Source: Domibacillus indicus (GTDB taxonomy: Bacteria > Bacillota > Bacilli > Bacillales > Domibacillaceae). Taken from it: a DNA stretch of 64,000 nucleotides. Below the pieces are notes generated by a model. That model saw only the letters and a list, made by a program, of their open reading frames with translations. It searched no databases and was not told the DNA's origin. Below, piece by piece: positions 7,617-17,170 of the stretch (positions are counted from its first letter, which is position 1; the number at the start of each line of letters is the position of its first letter). The translations under genes were made by a program, and so were the position numbers. Location of the stretch: assembly GCF_000970685.1 (NCBI RefSeq), contig NZ_LAJB01000007.1, positions 372,001-436,000 on the forward strand. The letters run 5' to 3'.

Positions 7617-9074
7617 CTATATCTGTTCCTGCGGCTGAATTTTAGCTGCTTCAATATTCTTCATTTTATTGTCCCAGCATGCCTGGCTTAAATCAACCGG
7701 GTATTCCTCTGGATTAAGAGCCCGTTTGTATTCGCTCCACAGCAAGGATAGATTGTCCCGTGTTCTTTCCCGGATTGATTTAATATCCGGCAGTTGATAT
7801 AAACGCACTCCATTCAGGAAAATCAGCTCATGAAGTTCGCGGGCTTCAAAATCAGTTACGAACTTGCTGACAAAGGTATGCACGGGATGAAACATTTTCA
7901 GCCGCTCTGCATGCTGCGGGTCTTCCTGCTCAAGGGCAATGTAGTCCCCTTCCGCTTTTCCATTCAGCTTATTAACGATTCGATATACGCGCTTCAGCCC
8001 CGGAGTGGTTACTTTTTCCGGATTGGCTGATAACTTAATTCTATCGCTCATCTTCCCGGCTTCATCTTCAATCGACACAAGCTTGTATACAGCCCCCAGC
8101 GCTGCCTGATCATATGCGGTGATCACTTTTGTGCCGATGCCCCATACATCAATTTTCGCATTTTGCGCTTTTAAATTCATAATGGTATACTCGTCTAAAT
8201 CATTTGATGCAACAATATGCGCTTCTGGAAAACCAGCTTCATCAAGCATTTTGCGTGCTTCTTTCGATAAATACGCCATATCGCCGCTGTCAAGGCGAAT
8301 GCCAATAAAATTAATGCGGTCTCCAAGCTCTTTCGCTACACGAATTGCTGCCGGCATGCCGGATTTAAGCGTGTCATACGTGTCCACTAAAAAAACACAG
8401 TCCCGATGGCGCTCGGCATATTTATGGAAAGCCGTATACTCATCTTTGTATGTCTGCACAAGAGCATGCGCATGAGTGCCGGTAACCGGGATGCCAAATA
8501 GCTTGCCAGCCCGGACATTGCTAGTTGCGTCAAAACCGCCGATATAAGCGGCCCGGGTTCCCCAGACAGCTGCATCCATTTCATGGGCGCGCCGTGATCC
8601 AAACTCCATTGCTGTTTCATCACCAAGCACCTGCTTAATACGTGACGCTTTTGTGGCAATTAATGTTTGGTAATTCACAATATTAAGCAAAGCCGTTTCG
8701 ACAATTTGTGCTTCCGCCAGCGGTGCTTCTATTCGCAAAATCGGCTCGTTTGCAAAAACAAGCTCACCTTCCTGCATGCACTTTAATGTACCGGTAAACC
8801 TCATATTTTTTAAATAGTGTAGAAAGTCTTCTTTATAGCCAATATCACGCAAATAATCGATATCACTTTGCGTAAAACAAAAATTCTCCAGATAATCAAT
8901 GATTTTTTCAAGCCCGGCGAATACAGCATATCCATTTCCAAATGGAAGTTTTCGAAAATATAATTCAAATACGGCTTTTTTCGTATGAATACCGTCATGC
9001 CAGTACGTTTCGGCCATATTAATCTGATAAAGGTCGGTATGCAAGGCAAGACTGTCGTCTTCGTATCGTGACAT
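7617..9074 (-). CDS. pncB: Nicotinate phosphoribosyltransferase
   Basis: Cytosolic enzyme of NAD salvage: nicotinate + PRPP + ATP gives nicotinate mononucleotide. The 485 residues match Bacillus PncB (YueK). The N-terminus LHTDLYQINMAETYW holds the conserved Tyr, EFGSRRAHEMDA is the family block with the regulatory phosphohistidine-type His, and NFIGIRLDSGDMAYLSKEAR and ASNDLDEYTI are the phosphoribosyl-binding strands. Start ATG 9074 has AAAGGGAG upstream. Single-gene unit between two terminators. Confidence 0.96.
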   Translation of the reverse strand: MSRYEDDSLALHTDLYQINMAETYWHDGIHTKKAVFELYFRKLPFGNGYAVFAGLEKIIDYLENFCFTQSDIDYLRDIGYKEDFLHYLKNMRFTGTLKCMQEGELVFANEPILRIEAPLAEAQIVETALLNIVNYQTLIATKASRIKQVLGDETAMEFGSRRAHEMDAAVWGTRAAYIGGFDATSNVRAGKLFGIPVTGTHAHALVQTYKDEYTAFHKYAERHRDCVFLVDTYDTLKSGMPAAIRVAKELGDRINFIGIRLDSGDMAYLSKEARKMLDEAGFPEAHIVASNDLDEYTIMNLKAQNAKIDVWGIGTKVITAYDQAALGAVYKLVSIEDEAGKMSDRIKLSANPEKVTTPGLKRVYRIVNKLNGKAEGDYIALEQEDPQHAERLKMFHPVHTFVSKFVTDFEARELHELIFLNGVRLYQLPDIKSIRERTRDNLSLLWSEYKRALNPEEYPVDLSQACWDNKMKNIEAAKIQPQEQI

Positions 9075-9170
9075 TGTTTTTACTCCCTTTGCTTATCCAT
9101 CGTATTTCATTCCTATCATCCTACACCTTTTCAGCTGTTCCGGCAACACCTTCTAGGGTTAATATAAATA

Positions 9171-9195
9171 AAAAAAGCGCCCATTATGGACGCTT
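9171..9195 (-). terminator. Terminator overlapping the CNNM gene stop
   Basis: Minus strand AAGCGTCC pairs with GGGCGCTT (one mismatch), followed by TTTTT. The stop codon TAA lies in the loop. Confidence 0.85.
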
Positions 9196-10482
9196 CTTTG
9201 CTTCAATGTACAGGATATGGTGGTCTTCCATTTCTGTAATGGTAAACTCCCAGTTCTCTGTTTCAAGTGTGTCATGAAGAGCTGTATCGATTCTTTCGGT
9301 TAAAAACCAGCCGCCAAGCGTGTCAACATCTTCAGCATTTAATTCCGTCCCCAGCAAAGCATTGATTTCATCAATCAATACCCGGGCGCTGAAAATAAAG
9401 TGGCCATCTTTTATCTTTCTGATTTCTGCAATTTCATCAGTATCATACTCGTCCCGGATTTCCCCGACAATTTCCTCTAAAATATCTTCAACCGTTACAA
9501 GGCCTGAAGTGCCTCCATATTCATCGATCAATATCGCCATATGCTTCCGTTCTTTTTGCATTTTAACAAGCAGGTCGTGGAGAAGCATATTTTCAAACAC
9601 CCGGATAACAGGTTTGACAAATTGGCGGAGCGGTTCCACTCGCGGAAGAGGCTTTCCTTTAACAGCAAAGCTTAAAATTTCTTTAAAATTGACCATGCCA
9701 ATCACATTATCTTTATCTCCGTCTATGACAGGATAACGCGTATATTTCTCTTCTTTAATAATCGCTAAAACTTCTTCCAGTGTATCGTCAATCGATAAAC
9801 TGACCATTTCAGTCCTGGGCACCATAATCTCTTTGGCCAGCCGCTCATCAAACTCAAAAATATTATTAACATACTTTAATTCATTTTGATTGATCTCCCC
9901 GCTTTTGTAGCTTTCTGAAAGCAGCAGCCGCCATTCTTCTTCTGTATGAACAGCCTCATGCTCCGACGTCATTTTCAATCCAAACAAGCCGGTAATAAAG
10001 CGGGCGGAGCCATTTAATGCCCATATAAATGGGTACATAATTCGATAAAACCAGATAAGCGGAACGGCAAGCGCCAGTGTAACAGCTTCTGCTTTTTGAA
10101 TAGCCACTGTTTTAGGAGCCAGCTCACCCACTACAACATGCAAAAATGTTACAACTGCAAATGCGATCGCAAATGATAAAACAGACGTAACGGAAGAGGC
10201 AAGTTCGAACCGCTCAAACACCGGGTGAAGGAGCCTTTCAACAGTAGGCTCTCCAATCCAGCCAAGCCCAAGTGCTGTAATCGTAATTCCAAGCTGGCAG
10301 GCAGATAAGTATTCATCTAAATGCGTCGTAACGCGCTCAACCGCTAACGCTCCCGGTTTTCCTTCTAGAACAAGCTGCTCGACGCGCGATGCCCTCACTT
10401 TTACAATGGCGAATTCCGCTGCTACGAAAAAAGCAGTGAAAGCAATTAATAACACAATACCGAGTAAATTGACAATCTCCAA
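9184..10482 (-). CDS. CNNM/CorC-family membrane protein with CBS domains
   Basis: Predicted divalent-cation (Mg2+-related) transport protein of the HlyC/CorC/MpfA family. Order: DUF21 membrane domain with about four helices (1-165), a CBS pair (about 195-325, including [13 protein letters not shown] and [20 protein letters not shown]) and a C-terminal CorC_HlyC domain. Bacillus homologues are YrkA, YhdP (MpfA) and YhdT. Start is uncertain: TTG 10482 ([10 protein letters not shown]) has GGAG 7 nt upstream and fits the family N-terminus. GTG 10512 would add ten residues but abuts a strong AGGAGG. A 6-bp hairpin lies between that strong site and the TTG. Confidence 0.9.
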   Translation of the reverse strand: MEIVNLLGIVLLIAFTAFFVAAEFAIVKVRASRVEQLVLEGKPGALAVERVTTHLDEYLSACQLGITITALGLGWIGEPTVERLLHPVFERFELASSVTSVLSFAIAFAVVTFLHVVVGELAPKTVAIQKAEAVTLALAVPLIWFYRIMYPFIWALNGSARFITGLFGLKMTSEHEAVHTEEEWRLLLSESYKSGEINQNELKYVNNIFEFDERLAKEIMVPRTEMVSLSIDDTLEEVLAIIKEEKYTRYPVIDGDKDNVIGMVNFKEILSFAVKGKPLPRVEPLRQFVKPVIRVFENMLLHDLLVKMQKERKHMAILIDEYGGTSGLVTVEDILEEIVGEIRDEYDTDEIAEIRKIKDGHFIFSARVLIDEINALLGTELNAEDVDTLGGWFLTERIDTALHDTLETENWEFTITEMEDHHILYIEAKKRP

Positions 10483-10575
10483 TGACAGGCTCCGATAATA
10501 CGGAGCACCCACCTCCTGTTTCCAAAAATCACTGTTATTTTCTTTATCATATCACGTTGAGCCGTCCTTTAGCAC

Positions 10576-10606
10576 AAAATCCGGCCTGGCTTCTGCCAAA
10601 CCGGAT
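10576..10606 (-). terminator. Terminator of the deacetylase gene (weak)
   Basis: Minus strand ATCCGG pairs with CCGGAT around a loop that itself contains GGC/GCC, followed by TTTTG. Located directly after the stop at 10612; the T tract is short. Confidence 0.6.
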
Positions 10607-10611
10607 ACAGG

Positions 10612-11856
10612 TTATATATCGCTGACGGTTACAAATTCATATCCATCTCTTTGTAAAGAGGACACCAGTTCATCGAGAGCCTCTGCCGTCGTTTGATGAA
10701 TATCGTGCATTAAAACAATTGATCCGTCTTTTGCTTCTTTTTTAACAACGGCACAAATGGCTTTTGGATTATGTGATTTCCAGTCCATTGTATCAATCGT
10801 CCAGAGCACTGGCTTTGTACCAATTACTTCGTTTATTTTATCATTCATCGCTCCATAAGGAGGGCGAACGGCCAGTGGAGACACTCCCGCTGCCGCTTCA
10901 ACAGCCGCAGCAGTCCGGTCAATTTCATCCTTCACTTCATTTGGCTGAAGCTTCGTAAAATCGCGGTGGCTCCAGGAGTGATTGCCTGCTTCATGGCCGT
11001 CCTGAACAATTTTTTCTACTAATTTTGGATAGCGTTCAACACGTCCGCCCAGCATAAAAAATGTCGCTTTAACATTGTGTTTTTTCAGCGTAGCCAAAAT
11101 TGCTTCCGTGCTTTTGGGATTTGGGCCGTCATCAAACGTAAGAGCAATTCTTTTTACATTTTTGCCGGCAGCCACATTTGTCTTAGCCGGGCCAATCGCA
11201 AGCCGGTCCCGCCATTCTTTTTTTAGAAAAGGAGCTGCTTTATGAAATGCAAGGCTTCCTGCCTCATCTTCTTGATCGTTTAAAAATACAATTTTATTTC
11301 CCTGCAAATACAAACTAGATTTTTTTATATCAACAGGGGTATGCAGGGCAAGAGCCGCTTTTTCCGGACTGATAAACAAGTCATCCGGCTTAGCAGCGGC
11401 CCCTTCATCTGGATCAACAATAAATATAGCAGCGGCCGAGACATTTTTTTCAGGAGCCAGATATGTTTTTTCATTAAATAAAACAGAATAAACCCCTCCG
11501 TCGGCGGGAATAAGCTCAAAGGTAAGCGCGAGGGAAGCGGGCTGCTTTTTTAACTTTTTCTCATCTATTTTTTCAATTTCTTTTAAAAAATCCGTCTCTT
11601 TTTTCTTTACATAGTATTCAAACTTCTTATTTAATGCATCATTTTTAAAGACAGGATACTGGAAAGCCAGATGATACCGTTTTTCTTTTGCTTCTCTTGT
11701 TTTTACATCAATATTTTCATAGGGCGATTTTGTCAGATTTGTTGCCCATACTGTTTTATTATGCGGTGTGGCAGTTGCAATTAAATTGACCAGCACCATT
11801 GCCAAAAGCAGTAAAACACTTGCCAGCAAAGCGACGGCGGCCTTTTTCTTTTTCAT
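10612..11856 (-). CDS. Polysaccharide deacetylase (PdaC-like, NodB domain)
   Basis: Membrane-anchored extracellular deacetylase, probably acting on peptidoglycan. An N-terminal helix (6-27) is followed by a DUF3298/DUF4163-like region (about 55-215), then the NodB domain. There LTFDDGPN carries Asp242-Asp243, HSWSH gives the metal ligands His293 and His297, RPPYG is near 337, and VLMHDIH supplies the last catalytic His. This layout matches B. subtilis PdaC, which deacetylates N-acetylmuramic acid. The exact sugar is not shown by sequence. Start ATG 11856 has AGGGGAT upstream; a TTG/GTG extension to 11877 is not needed. Confidence 0.9.
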   Translation of the reverse strand: MKKKKAAVALLASVLLLLAMVLVNLIATATPHNKTVWATNLTKSPYENIDVKTREAKEKRYHLAFQYPVFKNDALNKKFEYYVKKKETDFLKEIEKIDEKKLKKQPASLALTFELIPADGGVYSVLFNEKTYLAPEKNVSAAAIFIVDPDEGAAAKPDDLFISPEKAALALHTPVDIKKSSLYLQGNKIVFLNDQEDEAGSLAFHKAAPFLKKEWRDRLAIGPAKTNVAAGKNVKRIALTFDDGPNPKSTEAILATLKKHNVKATFFMLGGRVERYPKLVEKIVQDGHEAGNHSWSHRDFTKLQPNEVKDEIDRTAAAVEAAAGVSPLAVRPPYGAMNDKINEVIGTKPVLWTIDTMDWKSHNPKAICAVVKKEAKDGSIVLMHDIHQTTAEALDELVSSLQRDGYEFVTVSDI

Positions 11857-11952
11857 ACGTATCCCCTGTTTAGTCACAATATTTGGATGTAGCTTCCATT
11901 TATTATTGTAAACAAATAGATACTATAATACAATACTTTCGTAAAAAAATTG

Positions 11953-13386
11953 TTACTTTTCTGTTATGATTTTCTTTAATTGGTGAAGTTCGTCTGTTTT
12001 TGTCAAAGAAGCAGAAGTTGTCACCTTCTTCTGGCCATAAACCCGGGCGGCTTCCGCAAAGGCAGCCGGTACGTCCGGATTAGACGGAAAATATAAATGA
12101 GCGTAGCCAGCAACGGCGTTAAAAACTGTACATCCATCCGCTTTATTTCCAAAGCGGCTTTTTGATTGAAAGGCCGGTGCCGGTTTTTTCTCATGCTTAC
12201 AAATCGAGTAATGAAATTCATGGCCTCTGACAGTCGTCCCTTCCGGCAGCCAGGCTCCTTTCACTGCTGTTAATTCACGATAGCCCAGTGCCGCCCTTGT
12301 TGACTTCATCATTGTTTTTCCTTCGATTACGCCGCACATTGGGTATACATGGTTGTCTACTGTTTCCAGTTCGCTGGTTAAATACATAAAACCGCCGCAT
12401 TCAGCAAGCACCGGCATGCCTGACTCAACCGCATTTCGTATCGATTTTCTTGCTTCGCACTGGGCAGCCAGGACTGGTGCGAATTCTTCCGGGAACCCGC
12501 CTCCAATATAAAGGGCCGCAGCATCAGCCGGCACAGCTTCTCCGGCAAGCGGCGAAAAAAAAGAAAGATTGGCTCCCTGTGCCTGTAGCATTGCAAGATT
12601 TTCTTCGTAGTAAAAATGAAAGGCGGCATCCTTTGCAACCGCAATTGTAACAGGTTCACCTGCTTTTTGATCAAAGCAGCCCGGCGATGGAATGGTTAAT
12701 TCCGGTGCACAGGCCAAAGAAAGAAGCTGGTCAAGATCCATTGTTTTCTCCGCTGCATCAGCAAGGGTGTTGAAAAATTGGTTTAAATCTCCCCTTTCAA
12801 CAGCTGGAACCAGACCAAGGTGCCGCTCCGGCACGTGAACTCCCGTCATTTTTAAAAGATGCCCGACAACCGGTATGCCGCATTCCTGCTTAACTGCCTG
12901 TTCAATAAGCCGGAAATGCCCTTCGCTTCCTGTTTTATTGGCAATCACCGCCGCTATTTGCCCGGGTGCCATCGCCTGAAATCCTTTCACAACCGCCGCC
13001 GCGCTCCGGGCTGTGCCGGAAGCATCGATAACAAGCAGTACCGGCGCCGATAAAAGTTCACTAATTTCGGCCGTACTGCCATCGTTTTTCAAAGGATCTT
13101 TTCCGTCAAACATACCCATAACCCCTTCAATGACGGAAATATCCGTATTCTGTGAAGAGCGGACAAAAATTTCTTTCAGCACGTCTCCATTTCCCATCCA
13201 GCTGTCCAGGTTGCGTGACTGTCTTTTGCAGATGGCAGTATGATAAGTTGGATCGATATAGTCAGGACCGCATTTAAACGGCTGCACCGATAAACCTCGC
13301 CGCATCAATGCGCCAAGCAGCGCCAGCGTCACGGTTGTTTTGCCTGACCCGCTTCCCGTTCCTGCAACAACTAATCGTTTTGGCAT
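11953..13386 (-). CDS. cbiA: Cobyrinate a,c-diamide synthase
   Basis: Amidates the a and c side chains of (cobalt) cobyrinate with glutamine and ATP. The N-terminal dethiobiotin-synthase-like ATPase has the P-loop GTGSGSGKTTV (10-20), DPTYH, and VIEGVMGMFDG. The C-terminal class I glutaminase domain has the nucleophile in ECGGFMYL and a downstream catalytic His in GHEFHYS. 477 residues; start ATG 13386 has AAAGGAGGG. It is the last gene of the cobalamin operon here. The cysG, cbiY and btuR genes that follow in B. megaterium are absent, and no clear terminator was found after it. Confidence 0.96.
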   Translation of the reverse strand: MPKRLVVAGTGSGSGKTTVTLALLGALMRRGLSVQPFKCGPDYIDPTYHTAICKRQSRNLDSWMGNGDVLKEIFVRSSQNTDISVIEGVMGMFDGKDPLKNDGSTAEISELLSAPVLLVIDASGTARSAAAVVKGFQAMAPGQIAAVIANKTGSEGHFRLIEQAVKQECGIPVVGHLLKMTGVHVPERHLGLVPAVERGDLNQFFNTLADAAEKTMDLDQLLSLACAPELTIPSPGCFDQKAGEPVTIAVAKDAAFHFYYEENLAMLQAQGANLSFFSPLAGEAVPADAAALYIGGGFPEEFAPVLAAQCEARKSIRNAVESGMPVLAECGGFMYLTSELETVDNHVYPMCGVIEGKTMMKSTRAALGYRELTAVKGAWLPEGTTVRGHEFHYSICKHEKKPAPAFQSKSRFGNKADGCTVFNAVAGYAHLYFPSNPDVPAAFAEAARVYGQKKVTTSASLTKTDELHQLKKIITEK

Positions 13387-13420
13387 TTTCCTGCTCCCTC
13401 CTTTGTTTAACAAATTCCAG

Positions 13421-14494
13421 TTAATGCTTTATAATAGCTGCAGAAATAGTGACATTCCCGCTTTTTTTCTTTGGAAGAACGATTTCTCCGCCATTTGAGG
13501 CCAGGTAAGCTGCAGGCTCGCTGACTCCATAAGCTCCGGTAAATTTAAACACTGTTGCTGACTTTTCTCTCATGGGCGCTTCATTTAACTGGCCGGCTGT
13601 GAATGTTAAAAACGGCCAGCTATTTTTTTCGGCAACCGCTAAGATACCCGCTTCATCTTTTTTCAGATCAATGGATGAAATCGACCGGACACTCGTTTTA
13701 GACAGTGAAAGATCATCAAGAACCTCATCAATGACCTGTTCAATTTCTTCCGCTTCTGTTCCACGGTTACACCCGATGCCAAGTACGATTGATTTCGGCC
13801 GGTATACAACAGGATAGCGAAGGCCTTCCAGTTCTGCCTCATCCAGCAGCCGGTGTGTCACAACAAGAGCCGCATTGTGGGGAGTTTCGAGCGCTTCTTC
13901 TACCGAAGCTGCCGTTTTAATATGAGCCGGCACCGGCCGGTCGTGCTTCCACCAGTCCGGCTCCCCTGACTCCTGCACGATAAGCACTGGTTCTTCGTTT
14001 ACTACTGCCGCGGCTGCCTGCGTTAAAAAGCGGTCATATTCAAATGTCCAGCCGAATTCACGGCCGAACATATCAACCGGAATCGTTTTTTGCACATCCG
14101 ATGCGGTTGTAATTACCGGCCGGGCGCCTGTCAGCCCGGCCACCCGGTGTGTAAGCTCGTTTGCGCCGCCGATATGGCCTGAAAGGACGCTGATTGCATG
14201 CTCGGCCCGGTCATCCAGGACAACTACTGCTGGATCAGTTTTTTTATCGCCTAAAATTGGAGCAATCATCCGGACAACCGCCCCAAGCGAAATGATCAGC
14301 ACAATACCGTCATATTCTTTAAACAATTTTGGCAGCTGAAGGCGTACAGAGCCGTCAAACAGCGTAATATTTCGTTCTTCTTCATCGCCTCGGCAAAATT
14401 TCTGCATATAATACAAATCCGCCTGCATCCCTTCTGCAAGTCTGCGGGCGGTTTCTGTGCCGTGTTTTGTAATCGATACAACCGCAATCCTCAT
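13421..14494 (-). CDS. cbiG: Cobalt-precorrin-5A hydrolase
   Basis: Opens the ring lactone of cobalt-precorrin-5A and releases acetaldehyde, the ring-contraction step of the anaerobic route. The 357-residue protein has the N-terminal CbiG domain (ISLGAVVRMIAPIL, VLSGHIGGAN), a middle part and the C-terminal CobE/CbiG domain (VLGIGCNRGTEAEEI, SIDLKKDEAGI). Start overlaps the cbiF stop as ATGA, with AAAGGAA upstream. Confidence 0.95.
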   Translation of the reverse strand: MRIAVVSITKHGTETARRLAEGMQADLYYMQKFCRGDEEERNITLFDGSVRLQLPKLFKEYDGIVLIISLGAVVRMIAPILGDKKTDPAVVVLDDRAEHAISVLSGHIGGANELTHRVAGLTGARPVITTASDVQKTIPVDMFGREFGWTFEYDRFLTQAAAAVVNEEPVLIVQESGEPDWWKHDRPVPAHIKTAASVEEALETPHNAALVVTHRLLDEAELEGLRYPVVYRPKSIVLGIGCNRGTEAEEIEQVIDEVLDDLSLSKTSVRSISSIDLKKDEAGILAVAEKNSWPFLTFTAGQLNEAPMREKSATVFKFTGAYGVSEPAAYLASNGGEIVLPKKKSGNVTISAAIIKH

Positions 14495-15264
14495 TGCTTA
14501 ATTCCTTTCCTGAATCCGTGCGTAAAGGTTTTATCGTATAATTTGGACCGGTATCCGGACTTGCCAATCTCCGGGTCCAGTGCTTTTCCGGCTAAAATCA
14601 TTGCCTGCTTGCGAATGCCATTTTCACGCATTGCCGCGTCCAAATCACCAACCGTTGTTCGGACAATTTTTTCATCCGGCCACGTGGCCCGGTAAACCAC
14701 AGCTGCCGGCGTGTTTTCAGGCCAACCTGCTTCAACCAGCTCACGCGTGACCTTTTTGGTCAGCGTTGCGCTTAAGAAAAAAGCAATTGTGCATTCATGC
14801 CTGGCTAAATCCTTCAGCTGCTCTTTCTCCGGCACCGGCGTTCTTCCTTCCGCCCGTGTTAAAATAACAGTTTGTGTTACATCCGGAATGGTCAGCTCCG
14901 CACCCGCTGCTGCAGCTGCCGCAAAAACGGAGCTGACTCCGGGCACGATTTCCGTCTCGATGCCCGCTTCCTTCAGCAGGGCAATTTGCTCGATGATGGC
15001 TCCGTAAACAGCCGGGTCGCCTGTGTGAAGGCGGACGACTTTCTTTCCTTCCTTCACATAATTGACCATGGTTTCTACTATTTCTTCTAAATGCATGCCG
15101 GCTGTTTTCAGTACAACAGCCCCTTCCTTGCAGCCCGCCATTAATTCCTCGTTAACGAGTGAATCGGCATATAAAATCACGTCTGCCTCCTCTACAAGCT
15201 TCATTCCGCGGACTGTAATTAAGTCCGGCGCCCCCGGTCCCGCTCCCACAATAAACAGCTTCAT
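14491..15264 (-). CDS. cbiF: Cobalt-precorrin-4 C11-methyltransferase
   Basis: SAM-dependent methyltransferase acting at C11 of cobalt-precorrin-4. The 257 residues show the tetrapyrrole methylase pattern: VGAGPGAPDLITVRG at the N-terminus, the RLHTGDPAVYGA motif (about 98-109) that binds SAM, and EIVPGVSSVFAAAAAAG. It is coupled to its neighbours by ATGA overlaps on both sides. Confidence 0.95.
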   Translation of the reverse strand: MKLFIVGAGPGAPDLITVRGMKLVEEADVILYADSLVNEELMAGCKEGAVVLKTAGMHLEEIVETMVNYVKEGKKVVRLHTGDPAVYGAIIEQIALLKEAGIETEIVPGVSSVFAAAAAAGAELTIPDVTQTVILTRAEGRTPVPEKEQLKDLARHECTIAFFLSATLTKKVTRELVEAGWPENTPAAVVYRATWPDEKIVRTTVGDLDAAMRENGIRKQAMILAGKALDPEIGKSGYRSKLYDKTFTHGFRKGIKQ

Positions 15265-15965
15265 TTTTTCTTCACCACCATCAGCGTTAAATAGTTTGGT
15301 TCTGCCCGTTCAAATTCCTCGAGTGTCCAGATGATTTCATCTTCGGAGGTTACTTTTGTTACCGCATGAGCGTGCTGTTCAAGTCCAAGCTCCCGAATAA
15401 CGCTTGAAATTAGTGCAGCTACTTTTGCCACCTTCAAAAAAATGACGCAGTCGTGCTGCTCAATTGCCCGTTTTAATGCTTCTCTATCAGCTGTTGCAGG
15501 TATAATTGCGACATGCTCGTCTCCATCTGCCAGCGGGATATTGAGCCTGGCTGCTGTTCCGTTAACAGAAGAAATGCCTGGCACTACTTCTGTTTTTACA
15601 TCCGGTATTTTTTTTTGCAGCACCTTCTTCATATGAATAAACGTGCTGTACAGCATTGGATCCCCTTCTGTCACAAATGCCACGTTTTCGCCTGACTGGA
15701 GTTTTTCTGCTACAGCCCCGGCTGCTTTATTCCATTCACGCTCCAAAATGGCCGGATCCTTTGTCATCGGGAAAACGAGGCCAAGCATGTCTTTTTCCTG
15801 CGGATCAATATACGCATCAATAATCTGGCGTGCATAGCTTTTTTCACCGGACCGTTTTTTCGGAAATGCAATAACCCTGCTTTCCGACAAAATACGAAAC
15901 GCTTTTACGGTTAACAGCTCCGGATCGCCCGGTCCTGCACCAATCCCATATAAAATACCTGTCAT
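15261..15965 (-). CDS. cbiL: Cobalt-factor II C20-methyltransferase
   Basis: SAM-dependent C20 methylation of cobalt-factor II, the first committed methylation after cobalt insertion. GIGAGPGDPELLTVKA opens the domain, FVTEGDPMLYSTF is the SAM loop, and VVPGISSVNGTAARLNIPL follows. 234 residues from ATG 15965, which has AGAGGA and overlaps the cbiET stop as ATGA; the nine-residue upstream extension lies in cbiET. Confidence 0.95.
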   Translation of the reverse strand: MTGILYGIGAGPGDPELLTVKAFRILSESRVIAFPKKRSGEKSYARQIIDAYIDPQEKDMLGLVFPMTKDPAILEREWNKAAGAVAEKLQSGENVAFVTEGDPMLYSTFIHMKKVLQKKIPDVKTEVVPGISSVNGTAARLNIPLADGDEHVAIIPATADREALKRAIEQHDCVIFLKVAKVAALISSVIRELGLEQHAHAVTKVTSEDEIIWTLEEFERAEPNYLTLMVVKKK

Positions 15966-17170
15966 GACTGTTCCTCTTTTCTTTTCGCACATATAATGTA
16001 AACCGGATTTTGCGCTTCAAGGCGCGTCATATTTAAAATAGGCCTGGACAGGGATACCTGCGCAAGCGCCATATCCACCTCAAAGCCGGCTTCCCGAAAT
16101 AGCTGATGGGCTTTCGACATATTTTCAATCGTAACAGCATTCAATACGATCGTCCCGCCCGGCTTCAGCCGCTTTGCGCACGTATCAATAAGCCTGTCCA
16201 TATTACCGGCTGTCCCGCCCATAAATACGCAGTCCGGGTCAGGAAAAGCCTCTAACCCATCGGGTGCCTTCCCATGAATGAGCGTGATGTCCGCACGGAA
16301 TTTTTGAAAATTCGCTTCAGCATTGGCAAGGTCCGCTTCATTTTTCTCAATGGCAAAAACGGCGCCGTTTCGGGCTATTTTCGCTGCTTCAATTGCAATG
16401 GAGCCGGTGCATGTGCCGATATCCCAGACTGTACTGTCCCGATGGATATTCATGCGGCCAATAGTAAGAATGCGGATATCACGCTTTGTAATCAAGCCTT
16501 TGTCCGGCTTGCGCTGGCTGAATTCCTCATCCGGAATACCGGCAGTCCATGTTTTGAATGGCCGGTTTTTCTTTAAGATGACCACGTTCAACGGAGCAAA
16601 CGACGCTTCACTCATTTCTTCAAGGCTTAAATGGCGGCAGCGCTCGTCCGGCGCACCAATATTTTCGGCCACAAATGCATCGTACTCGGTCATATTAAAC
16701 CGAAGCAGATAGCGGGCAATCATATCCGGTGAATTTATTTCATCTGTCAGCAGCGCCACTTTTTCCTCACCATCGATCTTTTGGGCAAGCCCGGTGATGG
16801 GCCGGCCGTGCACGCTGATCGTTTTCGCATTGTGCCACGATTCATTCATCCGGGCAAATGCGAGCTGTATACTGGACGGCTGCGGTTCAATCACAGCTTC
16901 CATACTTCCTGACAAATAGGCCCCGATTCCGTAGAAAAGCGGATCGCCTGAAGCGAGGACCACGACTGGATCTTCCTCGTCCTGAACCCGTTTTTTTATC
17001 TCTTTTAAATTCCCTCCAATCACGAGCTTCTCCCCTGTGAAATCAGGAAAAAACGACAGCTGCCGTTCTCCGCCGACAAGCAGCTGGCTTTCTTCAATAC
17101 GTTTAAGAAGGCGCGGGTGCAGCCCTTCCGCTCCGTCCGCACCGATGCCAATAATATGTACGTTACTCAC
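15962..17170 (-). CDS. cbiET: Cobalt-precorrin-7 C5,15-methyltransferase, CbiE-CbiT fusion
   Basis: Bifunctional protein that methylates C5 and C15 and decarboxylates the ring-C acetate. The N-terminal CbiE half (about 1-205) is a tetrapyrrole methylase with GIGADGAEGL and ASGDPLFYGIGAYL. The C-terminal CbiT half (about 215-402) is a class I methyltransferase with IGTCTGSIAIEAA. Equivalent to CobL of the aerobic route. 402 residues; the start is GTG with AAAGGCGG, overlapping the cbiD stop by 8 nt. Confidence 0.95.
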   Translation of the reverse strand: MSNVHIIGIGADGAEGLHPRLLKRIEESQLLVGGERQLSFFPDFTGEKLVIGGNLKEIKKRVQDEEDPVVVLASGDPLFYGIGAYLSGSMEAVIEPQPSSIQLAFARMNESWHNAKTISVHGRPITGLAQKIDGEEKVALLTDEINSPDMIARYLLRFNMTEYDAFVAENIGAPDERCRHLSLEEMSEASFAPLNVVILKKNRPFKTWTAGIPDEEFSQRKPDKGLITKRDIRILTIGRMNIHRDSTVWDIGTCTGSIAIEAAKIARNGAVFAIEKNEADLANAEANFQKFRADITLIHGKAPDGLEAFPDPDCVFMGGTAGNMDRLIDTCAKRLKPGGTIVLNAVTIENMSKAHQLFREAGFEVDMALAQVSLSRPILNMTRLEAQNPVYIICAKRKEEQS

